Origin: Bacteroidota bacterium
Lineage (GTDB): Bacteria > Bacteroidota > Bacteroidia > Bacteroidales > UBA10428
Reading direction: 5' to 3'
NCBI GenBank assembly: GCA_023442525.1
Contig: JAEZZA010000020.1
Span: forward strand, 1 to 64,000
DNA length: 64,000 nt
The stretch's first letter is position 1. Each line of letters begins with the position of its first letter. This document shows, one piece after another, positions 16,659-25,504 of the stretch. The translations under genes were made by a program, and so were the position numbers. The notes beneath the pieces were generated by a model. The model ran no database searches. It was not told the DNA's origin and saw only the letters and a list, made by a program, of their open reading frames with translations.

Positions 16659-18203
16659 TCAAAAGGGTGGAATTCCATGTTTCTTGCGAGGCAGGCTTAC
16701 ATCTTTTTGTGATGAAACCTCAATGGCATGAAGCAGAATGCTCCGGGTTTCAGAAGGCTCGATTATTGAATCGATATAACCTCTGGATGCAGCCACGTAA
16801 GGATTTGCAAATTTATCCTTGTATTCCTGAACTTTTTGTTTCCGTGTTTCATCGGGATTTGCCGACTCAGTGATCTCTTTTCTGAAAATAATATTTGCGG
16901 CTCCCTCGGGTCCCATTACGGCAACTTCGGCAGTAGGCCATGCAAACACGAAATCGGCCCTGAGGTGGCGCGAACCCATGGCTATGTAGCCTCCGCCGTA
17001 TGCTTTGCGCAGAATAACTGTTAATTTGGGAACGGTAGCTTCACTGTAAGCATAAAGTATTTTTGCACCGTGCCTGATCACTCCGGCATGTTCCTGATCG
17101 ATTCCCGGCAGGTAACCCGGCAGATCGACGAAAGTAATAATGGGGATATTGAAAGCGTCGCAGAATCTGATAAAACGAGCGGCCTTATCGGATGAGTCCA
17201 CATCGAGAACACCGGCCATTACCAGTGGCTGATTACAAACAAATCCGCAGGTTTCGCCGTTCATTTTGCCAAAACCAATAACCAGATTGGCCGCCCAGTT
17301 CTCCTGTATTTCAAAGAAATCGGAATTATCGGTCACAGCTCTTACCACATCTCTTACATCATAAGGTAATGAAGCATCGTCAGGTACAATATCCTCAATG
17401 CGGTAAGCAGATTTTGGAGGCTGTGCATTGGTCTTTACAGCTTTACGGTCGTTATTGGCCGGTATGAGCGACAGAAGCTTCTTGATCTGATCGAAGCACT
17501 GCATTTCATTTTCGGCATAAAAATGTGCATTACCTGTAATTTCGCTATGTACGCGGGCACCGCCCAGATCTTCCATGGAGATTTCTTCGCCCAGTACGGT
17601 CTTGATTACTTCGGGGCCGGTAATAAACATTTTGGATATGTTATCCACCACAAATACAAAATCGGTAAGTGCAGGTGAATACACAGCGCCTCCGGCACAA
17701 GGACCGAGGATTACTGATATCTGGGGAATAACACCTGACGACAGGGTATTCCTGAAAAAGATCTCGCCATAACCGGCCAGGGAGTTGACACCCTCCTGAA
17801 TTCTTGCACCACCTGAGTCGTTGATACCGATCAGGGGAACCTTCATTTTAAGAGCATGCTCCATGATCTTGACGATTTTCCGGGAATGCATCAGTCCGAG
17901 CGAACCACCTGCTACGGTGAAGTCCTGGGCAAAGATGCATACCGGCTGGCCCGAAATAGTTCCGGTACCGATGATAACGCCATCACCGGCCAGCGTCTTT
18001 TTTGCCATATCGAAATCCCTGGCAACATGTTCTACAAACATGTCATATTCCTGAAACGATCCCGTGTCGAGCAGTGAATTAATGCGATCGCGGGCGGTCA
18101 TCTTACCCATCGCCTGCTGTTTCTCAATGGCCTTTTCGCCACCTCCGAGTTGCACTACTTCGCGTTTTTTCTTAAGCTCCTGTATTTGATTTTTTAGTGC
18201 CAT
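16659..18203 (-). CDS. Acyl-CoA carboxylase carboxyltransferase beta subunit (PccB/MmdA type)
   Basis: A 514-residue carboxyltransferase of the propionyl-CoA carboxylase beta/methylmalonyl-CoA decarboxylase alpha family. It moves the carboxyl group between biotin and an acyl-CoA. Two crotonase-like halves are present, the N-terminal with GGSLGLMHSRKIVKIMEHA and the acyl-CoA/biotin site DSGGARIQEG, the C-terminal with IITFVDLPGYLPGIDQE and RKAYGGGYIAM. The operon with only a biotin carrier fits both a methylmalonyl-CoA decarboxylase, common in propionate-forming Bacteroidales, and an ATP-dependent carboxylase whose biotin carboxylase is elsewhere. The sequence alone does not decide. Cytoplasmic. 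Confidence 0.93.
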   Translation of the reverse strand: MALKNQIQELKKKREVVQLGGGEKAIEKQQAMGKMTARDRINSLLDTGSFQEYDMFVEHVARDFDMAKKTLAGDGVIIGTGTISGQPVCIFAQDFTVAGGSLGLMHSRKIVKIMEHALKMKVPLIGINDSGGARIQEGVNSLAGYGEIFFRNTLSSGVIPQISVILGPCAGGAVYSPALTDFVFVVDNISKMFITGPEVIKTVLGEEISMEDLGGARVHSEITGNAHFYAENEMQCFDQIKKLLSLIPANNDRKAVKTNAQPPKSAYRIEDIVPDDASLPYDVRDVVRAVTDNSDFFEIQENWAANLVIGFGKMNGETCGFVCNQPLVMAGVLDVDSSDKAARFIRFCDAFNIPIITFVDLPGYLPGIDQEHAGVIRHGAKILYAYSEATVPKLTVILRKAYGGGYIAMGSRHLRADFVFAWPTAEVAVMGPEGAANIIFRKEITESANPDETRKQKVQEYKDKFANPYVAASRGYIDSIIEPSETRSILLHAIEVSSQKDVSLPRKKHGIPPF

Positions 18204-18326
18204 GATTTATAGATTGAAGGGCACAAATATATAAGAGAATGTTTGATGTTGTTCGAATTTGTTTGAAATTGTTCGGAGGGGATGGGTAAAAAAGTCGTGC
18301 AGTCGGGCAGTCATGCAGTCGGAAGG

Positions 18327-18378
18327 AAACTGTCGGACGCCTTGTAAAGGTTGTGGGGAGAGAGGTGTCCGACGGTTT
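18327..18378 (+). repeat. R1 hairpin repeat, copy D (complete)
   Basis: AAACTGTCGGACGCC (18327-18341) pairs with GGTGTCCGACGGTTT (18364-18378). It is preceded by 8-bp tandem units AGTCGTGC, AGTCGGGC and AGTCATGC from about 18294. It lies between lptG and the carboxyltransferase gene, 14 bp downstream of the lptG stop, so it would be the 3' structure of the tgt-lptG transcript. Confidence 0.85.
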
Positions 18379-18391
18379 GGTAACGGAGTTA

Positions 18392-19489
18392 CTATTTAGG
18401 TGCAAGTCGGTACAGGAAAACCGCCACTATGGCAAATACAATATTCGGTATCCAGACCGCAATGAATGGGCTTAACGAGCCGTTAATGGCAAATTGCGAG
18501 GAGAACTGCATGAATACAATATATGAAAAGCTGATCAGCAATCCGATCCCCAACTGCATGCCTATTCCCCCCTTGGCCTTTTTCGATGAAACCGAAACAC
18601 CTATGAGCGTGAGTATAAATGCAGAAAAGGGAAATGAAAAGCGCCTGTGTTTCTCAATGAGAATGAAGTCGATATTTTCAGCACCCTGCATTTTTTGCTC
18701 CTTAATGAAGTCGTTTAACTCGCCCAGGTTCATGGCTTCCACGGCGTTATCGCGCCGGCGGAATTCTGCGGGACTGATCTGAATAGTGGTATCAATCATC
18801 CTTCCCTGTGTAATGGTCTGGTTTTCGCCATTAAAATCGCGGATGAAATAATTATATACAGTCCATTTGCCCTTAAGTGAATCCCACCTTATTTCATCGG
18901 CCATCATTTTTGATGTCAACAGGCCTTCGTCGAATTTCTCAATTGAAAACCTGCGGCCAACATTGGTGTATGTGTCATAACTTTCAAGAAACAAGAATAC
19001 TCCTGGCTGTACCTGACGGTGTATGTTTTTTTCGCGCACCACTCGGGGAGTATCATGATAATAAATATCTTCAAAAGCCAGCTTTCTGGCATTGGCATGA
19101 GGTATTACAAAGTTATTCAGCGTAAAGGCAAACACCATCAGTGCAAAAGCCGAAATAAAATAAGGTACAAGAAGCCGGTTAAAACTGACACCGCTGCTTA
19201 AAATAGCGATGATCTCAGAATTGTAGGCCATCCGGGAAGTGAAGTATATTACAGTGATGAAGGTGAATAACGGACTAAACAGTACGGCGAAATAGGGTAT
19301 GAAATTCAGGTAGTAATCAAAAATTACCTTATTGAGCGGTGCATTATTCTCAAGAAAATTATCGATTTTTTCTGACAGGTCGAATACAACCGCAATAGCA
19401 ATGATAAGGGCAATTGTAAAGAAAAAAGTACCCAGGAATTTCTTAATAATATAGTAATCAAGTAAGTTAAGGGCAGGGATTTTTTTCAT
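18392..19489 (-). CDS. LptF/LptG-family lipopolysaccharide export permease
   Basis: A YjgP/YjgQ-family inner-membrane subunit of the Lpt machine that lifts lipopolysaccharide from the inner membrane to the periplasmic bridge. It has 365 residues, with three N-terminal transmembrane helices (about 10-33, 55-80, 100-125), a periplasmic beta-jellyroll (~140-265) and three C-terminal helices (~275-295, 305-325, 335-360). The N-terminus LLDYYIIKKFLGTFFFT is typical of the Bacteroidota homologue. The start overlaps the tgt stop by 4 bp. The partner permease and LptB are not in the window, so whether this is LptF or LptG is by family habit only. Confidence 0.9.
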   Translation of the reverse strand: MKKIPALNLLDYYIIKKFLGTFFFTIALIIAIAVVFDLSEKIDNFLENNAPLNKVIFDYYLNFIPYFAVLFSPLFTFITVIYFTSRMAYNSEIIAILSSGVSFNRLLVPYFISAFALMVFAFTLNNFVIPHANARKLAFEDIYYHDTPRVVREKNIHRQVQPGVFLFLESYDTYTNVGRRFSIEKFDEGLLTSKMMADEIRWDSLKGKWTVYNYFIRDFNGENQTITQGRMIDTTIQISPAEFRRRDNAVEAMNLGELNDFIKEQKMQGAENIDFILIEKHRRFSFPFSAFILTLIGVSVSSKKAKGGIGMQLGIGLLISFSYIVFMQFSSQFAINGSLSPFIAVWIPNIVFAIVAVFLYRLAPK

Positions 19490-20616
19490 AAACGCCTTGA
19501 AAGTTGTTTAACCATCACTGTTTTCCATTCGCTAAAGGTACCCTGTTCAATCTGCTTTCTCGATTCCTTCATCAGCCAAAGATAAAAACTTAGATTATGC
19601 AATGTAGCAATCTGAGCACCAAGAATTTCACCTGAGATAAAAAGATGTCTCAGGTATGCACGGGTATATTGATGATCAACAAAACATGTACCATCCGGAT
19701 CCAATGGAGAAAAATCGTCCTTCCATTTATTGTTTCTCATGTTCATTATTCCGTTTTGTGTGAACAGCATTCCATTTCTGCCGTTTCGGGTGGGCATCAC
19801 ACAATCGAACATGTCAATCCCCAACGAAATACCTTCGAGCAGGTTTACCGGAGTACCCACGCCCATAAGATATCTTGGCCTGTCGGCCGGAAGAATATCC
19901 GTAACAATTTTCGTCATCTCGTACATGGTTTCCACAGGTTCACCAACCGATAAACCTCCTATGGCATAGCCGCCGGCAGGATATTTGCAGATCTCCCTTG
20001 CCGAAGCCTCGCGAAGTTCAGGGTGAACACTGCCCTGCACTATTGGGAAAAATGTTTGTTCGTGTCCGTATAGCGGCTTTGTTTTTTCAAATTGTTCGTA
20101 TCCTCGTTCCAGCCATTTATGTGTCAGTTCAATGGATTTGGAAGCAGCCCTGAAATCGCACGGATATGGAGCACATTCGTCAAGCGCCATAATGATATCT
20201 GCACCTATTGCTCTTTGTATGTCGACAATATTTTCGGGGGTAAACATGTGCTTCGATCCGTCGATATGGGAACTGAACAACGCACCTTCGTCGGTCAGTT
20301 TCCGCATGGCCGATAGTGAAAACACCTGGTATCCGCCGCTATCGGTAAGTATTGCCCGGTTCCAGTTCATAAAACGGTGCAATCCGCCTGCTTTCTGAAT
20401 TATATCGGTGCCCGGCCTCAGGTATATATGATAAGTATTCCCCAGAATGATACGGGCTTCCAGATCGTCGGCAAGCTCCCTCTGGTGAACGGCTTTAACG
20501 GTGGCGGCAGTACCAACAGGCATAAACACGGGGGTATCAACTACTCCATGACCTGTAACGATCTTTCCTGTACGTGCTGAAGATTGCTTGTCGCTGAAAC
20601 CGATGTGAAATTCCAT
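19486..20616 (-). CDS. tgt: tRNA-guanine transglycosylase
   Basis: Exchanges guanine for the queuine precursor preQ1 at the wobble position of GUN-anticodon tRNAs. It has 376 residues from the ATG at 20616 (MEFHIGFSDKQSSARTGKI); the in-frame start at 20655 adds 13 non-homologous residues. Conserved active-site segments are ILTDSGGYQVFSL, GGLSVGEP and the nucleophile region GIDMFDCVMPTRNGRNG. The region that normally holds the CxCxxC zinc ligands reads PDGTCFVDHQYTRAYLRHLF, with a single Cys, so the canonical zinc site appears absent. First gene of a tight operon with the Lpt permease. Function is secure, metal status is not. Confidence 0.96.
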   Translation of the reverse strand: MEFHIGFSDKQSSARTGKIVTGHGVVDTPVFMPVGTAATVKAVHQRELADDLEARIILGNTYHIYLRPGTDIIQKAGGLHRFMNWNRAILTDSGGYQVFSLSAMRKLTDEGALFSSHIDGSKHMFTPENIVDIQRAIGADIIMALDECAPYPCDFRAASKSIELTHKWLERGYEQFEKTKPLYGHEQTFFPIVQGSVHPELREASAREICKYPAGGYAIGGLSVGEPVETMYEMTKIVTDILPADRPRYLMGVGTPVNLLEGISLGIDMFDCVMPTRNGRNGMLFTQNGIMNMRNNKWKDDFSPLDPDGTCFVDHQYTRAYLRHLFISGEILGAQIATLHNLSFYLWLMKESRKQIEQGTFSEWKTVMVKQLSRRL

Positions 20617-20728
20617 GAAAACCCAGTTTGGCCGCAAATATATGATATATCCCAAAGAAAATTATTTTCACATGAATTGAAACATCAAAAACTTTAATTA
20701 CTTTGCCGAGGCAGATTAATAATATCAA

Positions 20729-21868
20729 ATGTCGCATATTTCTGATTTATTCGTTGATAATCAATGGTTTATTGTGCTGATAATTTCATTGTCCGCACTA
20801 CTGATTCAACTCATTTTTCATCTCGGCATTTTTTCACGATTTGCATTTCGTAAGCCTGTAGCAATATCCGATGCAAGTAATCCTGTCTCGGTTATTATTT
20901 GTGCCCGAAACGAAGCCGACAATCTTGAAATGTATCTTCCGCTTATACTCACACAGGATTATCCCGATTACGAAGTTGTCGTGGTAAATGACTGTTCTAC
21001 AGATAATACGGAAGATGTCCTTGAGAAATTCAAATCGGAATATCCCAGGTTGCGGGTTACTACCATCCGCGAGGACAAGAAATTTACCCATGGCAAGAAA
21101 ATAGCTGTTACTATTGGCATCAAATCGGCAAAGAACGACAATCTGCTGTTCATTGACGGCGATTGTAAACCCGAGAGCAATCAGTGGCTGAAATTGATGT
21201 CGCGGCATTTTACGGATAAGGTATCTATAGTACTTGGTTATGGCGGTTATTTCAGCCAGCCGGGATTTCTGAATAAATATATCCGGTACGATACCATGAT
21301 GATAGCCCTGCAGTATTTCAGTTTTGCTTTGTGTAAGATTCCTTACATGGGAGTAGGAAGAAATCTGGGTTATAAGAAATCGTTGTTCTATGGAGGCAGC
21401 GGGTTCTCGAGGCATTTCCACCTTGCATCGGGCGATGACGATTTGTTTGTGAATGAAAATGCCACTAAAACCAATACGGCAATTGAGTTCTCGCATGAAA
21501 GTCATACGCGAACCGCAGCTAAGGAATCATTCAACAAGTGGTATTTTCAAAAGAAACGGCATTTAACAACCAGCAGGTTATATAAACCGCTGCACAAGTT
21601 CCTGCTTGGTATTGAACCCTTAAGCCGGTTTATTTTTTATGCCAGCTTCTTAGCTATGCTTGTTAACCCGGTGTACCTGCCATGGGCGCTCATCCTATTT
21701 GCTTTCAGACTGTTGGCGCTATTGCTGATCACTAAAAAAACCATGAACCGTTTAAATGAGAAAAATTTATTAGTATATTCGTTTTTGTTTGACTTTATTT
21801 CTCTGTTCATTAATTTAGGCCTGCTTGTGACAAGCCGGTCCAGACCTTCGAATTATCAATGGAAGTAA
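20729..21868 (+). CDS. Membrane-anchored family 2 glycosyltransferase
   Basis: A 379-residue GT2 (GT-A fold) glycosyltransferase. One N-terminal membrane helix (~14-35) is followed by the catalytic domain: VSVIICARNEADNLEMYLP, the DCSTDNT nucleotide loop, the metal-binding DGDCKPES, and the acceptor-side GDDDLFVNE. Three hydrophobic segments near the C-terminus (~300-370) complete a membrane-bound architecture. The donor and acceptor cannot be told from sequence. The product is likely an envelope glycan or glycolipid. The last 10 bases overlap the start of the sigma factor gene, so they are co-transcribed, an arrangement with rsmG, bcp and recA further down. Confidence 0.88.
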   Translation: MSHISDLFVDNQWFIVLIISLSALLIQLIFHLGIFSRFAFRKPVAISDASNPVSVIICARNEADNLEMYLPLILTQDYPDYEVVVVNDCSTDNTEDVLEKFKSEYPRLRVTTIREDKKFTHGKKIAVTIGIKSAKNDNLLFIDGDCKPESNQWLKLMSRHFTDKVSIVLGYGGYFSQPGFLNKYIRYDTMMIALQYFSFALCKIPYMGVGRNLGYKKSLFYGGSGFSRHFHLASGDDDLFVNENATKTNTAIEFSHESHTRTAAKESFNKWYFQKKRHLTTSRLYKPLHKFLLGIEPLSRFIFYASFLAMLVNPVYLPWALILFAFRLLALLLITKKTMNRLNEKNLLVYSFLFDFISLFINLGLLVTSRSRPSNYQWK

Positions 21869-22458
21869 ACCTGAATCTATCGGAAAAAGCTCAGCGTGAT
21901 TACATGCTCGTTCAGCGGGCAACTGAAGGTGATCAGCGGGCTTATGCTGAATTGATGGGCCGTTACCGCGACGCGATCTATTACATGCTCCTTAAAATGG
22001 TTAACAACGCCAGTGATGCTGAAGATCTCACCATTGAGGCCTTTGGAAAAGCATTTAAGAACATTACCCAGTACGCACCTAACTATGCATTCAGCACGTG
22101 GCTATTCAAAATAGCTACTAATAATTGCATCGATTTCATCAGAAAAAAGAAAGCAAGTCATGTTTCGCTCGACCACAGCAACGAGGAACATGAGAGGGCT
22201 ACCAAAGACATTCAGGCCCCGGTGATGGATCCTGAAGAAACACTGATAAACGAGCAGAAGATATACCTCATGCGTTCAATTGTTTCCAAGCTGAAACCCC
22301 GCTACAGGAAACTGATCGAGCTTCGCTACTTTAATGAGTTATCGTATGAGGAAATAGCCGAAGAACTTGAATTGCCCATTGGCACTGTAAAGGCACAGCT
22401 ATTCAGGGCGCGTGAACTTCTATATAACATTCTCAGAAATACTACAGGTAAAATGTAG
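21859..22458 (+). CDS. ECF (RpoE-like) RNA polymerase sigma factor
   Basis: A 199-residue sigma-70 family factor of the extracytoplasmic-function group. Region 2 spans ~20-95 (MGRYRDAIYYMLLKMVNNASDAEDLTIEAF then FSTWLFKIATNNCIDFIRKKK) and region 4 ~140-195 (LKPRYRKLIELRYFNELSYEEIAEELELPIGTVKAQLFRARELL). A ~30-residue charged linker separates the two. No anti-sigma gene is adjacent: the next gene is rsmG after 10 bp. This is typical of the conserved housekeeping-like ECF factor of Bacteroidota, which has no cognate anti-sigma beside it. It overlaps the glycosyltransferase gene by 10 bp. Confidence 0.94.
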   Translation: MEVNLNLSEKAQRDYMLVQRATEGDQRAYAELMGRYRDAIYYMLLKMVNNASDAEDLTIEAFGKAFKNITQYAPNYAFSTWLFKIATNNCIDFIRKKKASHVSLDHSNEEHERATKDIQAPVMDPEETLINEQKIYLMRSIVSKLKPRYRKLIELRYFNELSYEEIAEELELPIGTVKAQLFRARELLYNILRNTTGKM

Positions 22459-22468
22459 CCTTCAGGAT

Positions 22469-23095
22469 ATGACGGGAGAGCAGGTCATTGGAAAATATTT
22501 TCGTTTATCCGAAATTCAGGCTTCCCGGTTCGCACAACTCGAACCCTTATACAAAGAATGGAACGAAAAGATCAATGTCATTTCCAGGAAGGATATTGAA
22601 AACCTTTATGTGTACCATGTGCTGCATTCCCTTGCCATTGCTAAAATAATATCATTTCTGCCTGGCACTATCGTTATTGATGCGGGCACAGGTGGAGGAT
22701 TCCCGGGCATTCCGCTTGCCATATTGTTTCCAGAAGCACGATTCATACTTACAGATTCTATCCGAAAAAAAATCCGGGTTGTAGAAGCTATAACGGCAGA
22801 GCTTGGGTTGGATAATTGTGAACCACGCAATATACGGCTCGAAGAATTGAAAGATAAGGGTGACTTTGTGGTTTGCCGGGCTGTAACCGAGCTGCCGGTT
22901 CTCTTAAAATGGACAGAAAAAAACATAGTGCCGGGAGGAAGGCATTCATTGGAAAACGGACTACTGGCATTGAAAGGCGGAGAGCTTTCCGATGAAGTCA
23001 GCAAAATAAAAAAAGAGGTTGTGACCTATAACCTGAGCGATCATTTTTCAGAGGATTTTTTTCAGACCAAGAGACTTGTACATATTGCGGTATAA
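22469..23095 (+). CDS. rsmG: 16S rRNA (guanine-527-N7)-methyltransferase
   Basis: Methylates N7 of G527 in 16S rRNA using SAM. The ATG at 22469 gives 208 residues; the in-frame upstream start at 22412 lies inside the sigma factor gene and is rejected. The fold begins with the GidB-type helix (YKEWNEKINVISRKDIENLYVYHVLHS), then motif I VIDAGTGGGFPGIPLAI and the FVVCRAVTELPVLLKW block. The C-terminal part ends in DFFQTKRLVHIAV, a normal end for the family. It follows the sigma gene after 10 bp, and bcp follows after ~93 bp. Confidence 0.95.
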   Translation: MTGEQVIGKYFRLSEIQASRFAQLEPLYKEWNEKINVISRKDIENLYVYHVLHSLAIAKIISFLPGTIVIDAGTGGGFPGIPLAILFPEARFILTDSIRKKIRVVEAITAELGLDNCEPRNIRLEELKDKGDFVVCRAVTELPVLLKWTEKNIVPGGRHSLENGLLALKGGELSDEVSKIKKEVVTYNLSDHFSEDFFQTKRLVHIAV

Positions 23096-23188
23096 GCCTT
23101 CTGATGTTAATATATATTTCATATTAATTTCCTCAAATTCCATGTCAATACCTTCCGAATTCGTATTTTTACTAAAACCTTAAATCCG

Positions 23189-23653
23189 ATGGAACAATTA
23201 AAAGAAGGCGATATCGCGCCGTTATTCAGAGGAAAGGATCAGGACGAAAAATGGGTTAGCCTTGATGATTTTAAAGGTAAAAAAGTAATCCTGTATTTCT
23301 ATCCCAAAGATGATACTCCGGGTTGCACTGCCGAAGCATGTAATCTGAGAGATAATTATGACGATTTGCTTGAGAAGGGTTTTGCCATTATTGGAGTAAG
23401 CCCCGACAATGAAAAATCGCACGCTAAATTCAAAAGCAAATTCGACCTCCCCTTTAGCCTTATTGCCGATCCGGAAACTAAAATTATACAGCAGTATGGT
23501 GCATGGGGTGAAAAAAACAATTACGGAAAAAAATACATGGGAGTACTTCGTTCAACTTTTGTGATTGATGAGTCGGGGAAAATATTGAAAGTGTTCCGAA
23601 AGGTTGACACTCACAATCATACAGATCAAATACTGGAAGCACTCGCAATCTAA
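23189..23653 (+). CDS. bcp: Thioredoxin-dependent peroxiredoxin (Bcp/PrxQ)
   Basis: A cytoplasmic peroxiredoxin that reduces hydrogen peroxide and organic peroxides, recycled by thioredoxin. It has 154 residues, normal for Bcp. The peroxidatic Cys46 lies in PKDDTPGCTAEAC and the resolving Cys51 follows five residues later, the classic atypical two-Cys PrxQ arrangement. The remaining conserved active-site residues (Thr in TPGCT, Arg in GVLRSTFVID) are present. recA begins 12 bp downstream, so the two are probably co-transcribed, linking peroxide defence with repair. Confidence 0.96.
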   Translation: MEQLKEGDIAPLFRGKDQDEKWVSLDDFKGKKVILYFYPKDDTPGCTAEACNLRDNYDDLLEKGFAIIGVSPDNEKSHAKFKSKFDLPFSLIADPETKIIQQYGAWGEKNNYGKKYMGVLRSTFVIDESGKILKVFRKVDTHNHTDQILEALAI

Positions 23654-23665
23654 TAATTATATAAC

Positions 23666-24676
23666 ATGGCAAAAGAAACGACAATCGAAGATTTAAGAAA
23701 AGAAAAACTCAAATCGCTTGAAACCACTCTGGGTAAAATAGAAAAGGATTTTGGCAAAGGTGCAATAATGAAACTGGGCGACCATGCCGTTGTTACGGTT
23801 GGCGCCATTCCGTCGGGTTCCCTGGCGCTCGATTTTGCACTGGGTGTGGGTGGTTATCCGCGGGGCAGGGTTGTTGAAATATACGGCCCCGAATCGTCGG
23901 GAAAAACCACACTGGCCATTCATGCCATCGCCCAGGCTCAGAAAGCGGGCGGAATAGCCGCATTTATAGATGCTGAACATGCGTTTGACAGCACATACGC
24001 TCAGAAGTTAGGAGTTGATATCGAAAACCTGCTTATTTCACAGCCCGATAACGGTGAACAAGCCCTGGAAATAACCGATCACCTGATACGGTCGGGAGCA
24101 ATTGATATCATTGTAATCGACTCGGTTGCAGCGCTTACACCAAGGGCTGAAATCGAAGGCGAAATGGGCGATTCCAAGCTCGGCCTTCAGGCACGGCTCA
24201 TGTCGCAAGCTCTTCGTAAATTAACTGCCACCATTAGCAAAACCAATACCTGCTGCATATTTATTAACCAGCTTCGCGAAAAAATCGGTGTGATGTTCGG
24301 TAATCCCGAAACCACAACCGGCGGAAATGCACTTAAGTTTTATGCATCGGTACGACTTGATATCCGCCGTGTGAACCAGATTAAGGAAGGTGAAGAAGTA
24401 TACGGCAACCGCACCAAAGTAAAAGTTGTTAAAAACAAACTTGCTCCGCCTTTCCGCAAGGCTGAATTCGACATACTTTATGGCGAGGGAATATCCAGGA
24501 CTGGTGAAGTGATTGACCTGGCAGCGGAACTCGAAATAATCAAGAAGAGCGGTTCATGGTTTAGCTACGGCGAAACCCGGCTTGGACAGGGACGCGATGC
24601 AGTAAAACAACTGCTTCACGATAATCCAGAATTGATCGAAGAAATCGAAAAGAAAATTATCGAAAAGCTTAAGTAG
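23666..24676 (+). CDS. recA: Recombinase RecA
   Basis: The strand-exchange ATPase of homologous recombination and the co-protease for LexA-type repressors. It has 336 residues. The conserved N-terminal KALETTLGKIEKDFGKGAIMKLGD-like helix (LKSLETTLGKIEKDFG) is present, Walker A reads GPESSGKTTL, the Walker B strand is IIVIDSVAALTPR, and the L2 region contains GNPETTTGGNALKFYASVRLDIRR. The C-terminal domain is short and ends in an acidic/lysine-rich helix (ELIEEIEKKIIEKLK). There is no intein. The stop is followed by a hairpin that terminates the opposing ferredoxin gene and may also end this operon. Confidence 0.98.
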   Translation: MAKETTIEDLRKEKLKSLETTLGKIEKDFGKGAIMKLGDHAVVTVGAIPSGSLALDFALGVGGYPRGRVVEIYGPESSGKTTLAIHAIAQAQKAGGIAAFIDAEHAFDSTYAQKLGVDIENLLISQPDNGEQALEITDHLIRSGAIDIIVIDSVAALTPRAEIEGEMGDSKLGLQARLMSQALRKLTATISKTNTCCIFINQLREKIGVMFGNPETTTGGNALKFYASVRLDIRRVNQIKEGEEVYGNRTKVKVVKNKLAPPFRKAEFDILYGEGISRTGEVIDLAAELEIIKKSGSWFSYGETRLGQGRDAVKQLLHDNPELIEEIEKKIIEKLK

Positions 24677-24695
24677 TAAGCTTTGAATATCCTCT

Positions 24696-24737
24696 AAAAA
24701 AACTACCCTTCAGGGGGATCGACTGCCTGAAGGGTAG
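24696..24737 (-). terminator. Intrinsic terminator of the ferredoxin gene
   Basis: A perfect 12-bp stem, CTACCCTTCAGG (24703-24714) with CCTGAAGGGTAG (24726-24737), has an 11-nt loop. On the minus strand it is followed by seven T (24702-24696), a standard terminator. On the plus strand it could stall recA transcription but lacks a U-tract. Confidence 0.85.
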
Positions 24738-24760
24738 AATAGCAATTGCTGAATGTTATT

Positions 24761-24928
24761 TTATGCGGGACTGATGGACTCCGTCGGGCAAACATCAGCA
24801 CAAGCGCCGCAATCTATGCATTTGTCAGGATCAATTTTATAAATATCTCCTTCGCTTATTGCTTCGGAAGGACACTCAGGCAGGCAGGTACCACATGCAC
24901 TGCAGTCGTTGCTAATTACATATGCCAT
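24761..24928 (-). CDS. 2[4Fe-4S] ferredoxin
   Basis: A 55-residue bacterial-type ferredoxin, too short for many gene finders. Two CxxCxxCxxxCP clusters are present: CSACGTCLPECP (Cys9, 12, 15, 19) and CIDCGACADVCP (Cys37, 40, 43, 47). The usual internal repeat lies around AISEGDIYKID. It carries low-potential electrons between redox enzymes such as pyruvate:ferredoxin oxidoreductase and hydrogenase or Rnf, consistent with anaerobic metabolism. The start is fixed by the ATG at 24926-24928 with no alternatives. A strong terminator follows immediately. It stands alone, opposite recA. Confidence 0.95.
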   Translation of the reverse strand: MAYVISNDCSACGTCLPECPSEAISEGDIYKIDPDKCIDCGACADVCPTESISPA

Positions 24929-25011
24929 ATAAGTTGAAATTTAATCGTTAACGAGGCCAAATATAACTTAATAATTATTATACGCAAAGGAAAAATCTCA
25001 GGCCCCGTTCT

Positions 25012-25380
25012 CTATTTCTTCAGAACCATCCGAAGTCCCATTACAATAATCAACATCCCGAATATGATCCGGAGAGGACGATCGGGAATTCTAATGGCAA
25101 AGTACGAGCCAATGAAGCCTCCGGCAACAAAGGCCAGCATAATAATTATCGCCAGTTTGAAGTTGACATAGCCCTGTTTGTAATAATTCCAAAAAGCCAG
25201 GAAACCAACCGGGAATACGAGGACTGAAAGACTTGTTCCCTGTGCCTGGTGCTGGGTAAGCCCCATAAAAAACACCAGAGCGGGTACCATGATGATGGCC
25301 CCTCCCACCCCTGACATACCAGCTACAATACCGGCGGTGAGGCCGATGAGAATGAGGATTAGTATTTCGTTGGCGGACAT
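25012..25380 (-). CDS. TauE/SafE (TSUP) family half-size permease
   Basis: A 122-residue membrane protein of the TauE/SafE (TSUP) superfamily, which exports or imports sulfite, sulfonates or related organic anions. It has four hydrophobic segments: ~5-28, 34-58 (FFMGLTQHQAQGTSLSVLVFP lies between), 74-95 and 100-119. The conserved N-terminal AGIVAGMSGVGGAIIMVPAL signature is present. Full-length members are ~240-260 residues with two such repeats, so this is a half-size form and would have to dimerise, though half-size members are usual in Bacteroidota. Start chosen at the ATG at 25380; the leader is a 7-bp tandem repeat. Substrate unknown. Confidence 0.85.
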   Translation of the reverse strand: MSANEILILILIGLTAGIVAGMSGVGGAIIMVPALVFFMGLTQHQAQGTSLSVLVFPVGFLAFWNYYKQGYVNFKLAIIIMLAFVAGGFIGSYFAIRIPDRPLRIIFGMLIIVMGLRMVLKK

Positions 25381-25391
25381 GGCTGGATTTT

Positions 25392-25500
25392 CTGGATTCT
25401 GGATACTGGATTCTGGATACTGGATGCTAGATATTGGATACTTGATACTTGATACTAGATTGTGTGGGTGTGAATGTGGGTTTGAGTGTGGGTGTGTTCA
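25392..25500. repeat. CTGGATA 7-bp tandem array plus GT-rich block
   Basis: Ten units of a 7-bp repeat (CTGGATA and variants, 25392-25461) are followed by ~39 bp of TGTGGG-type repeats (25462-25500). The array fills the whole gap between the large barrel gene and the TSUP gene, beginning 12 bp upstream of the TSUP start codon. Confidence 0.85.
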
Positions 25501-25504
25501 TTGA

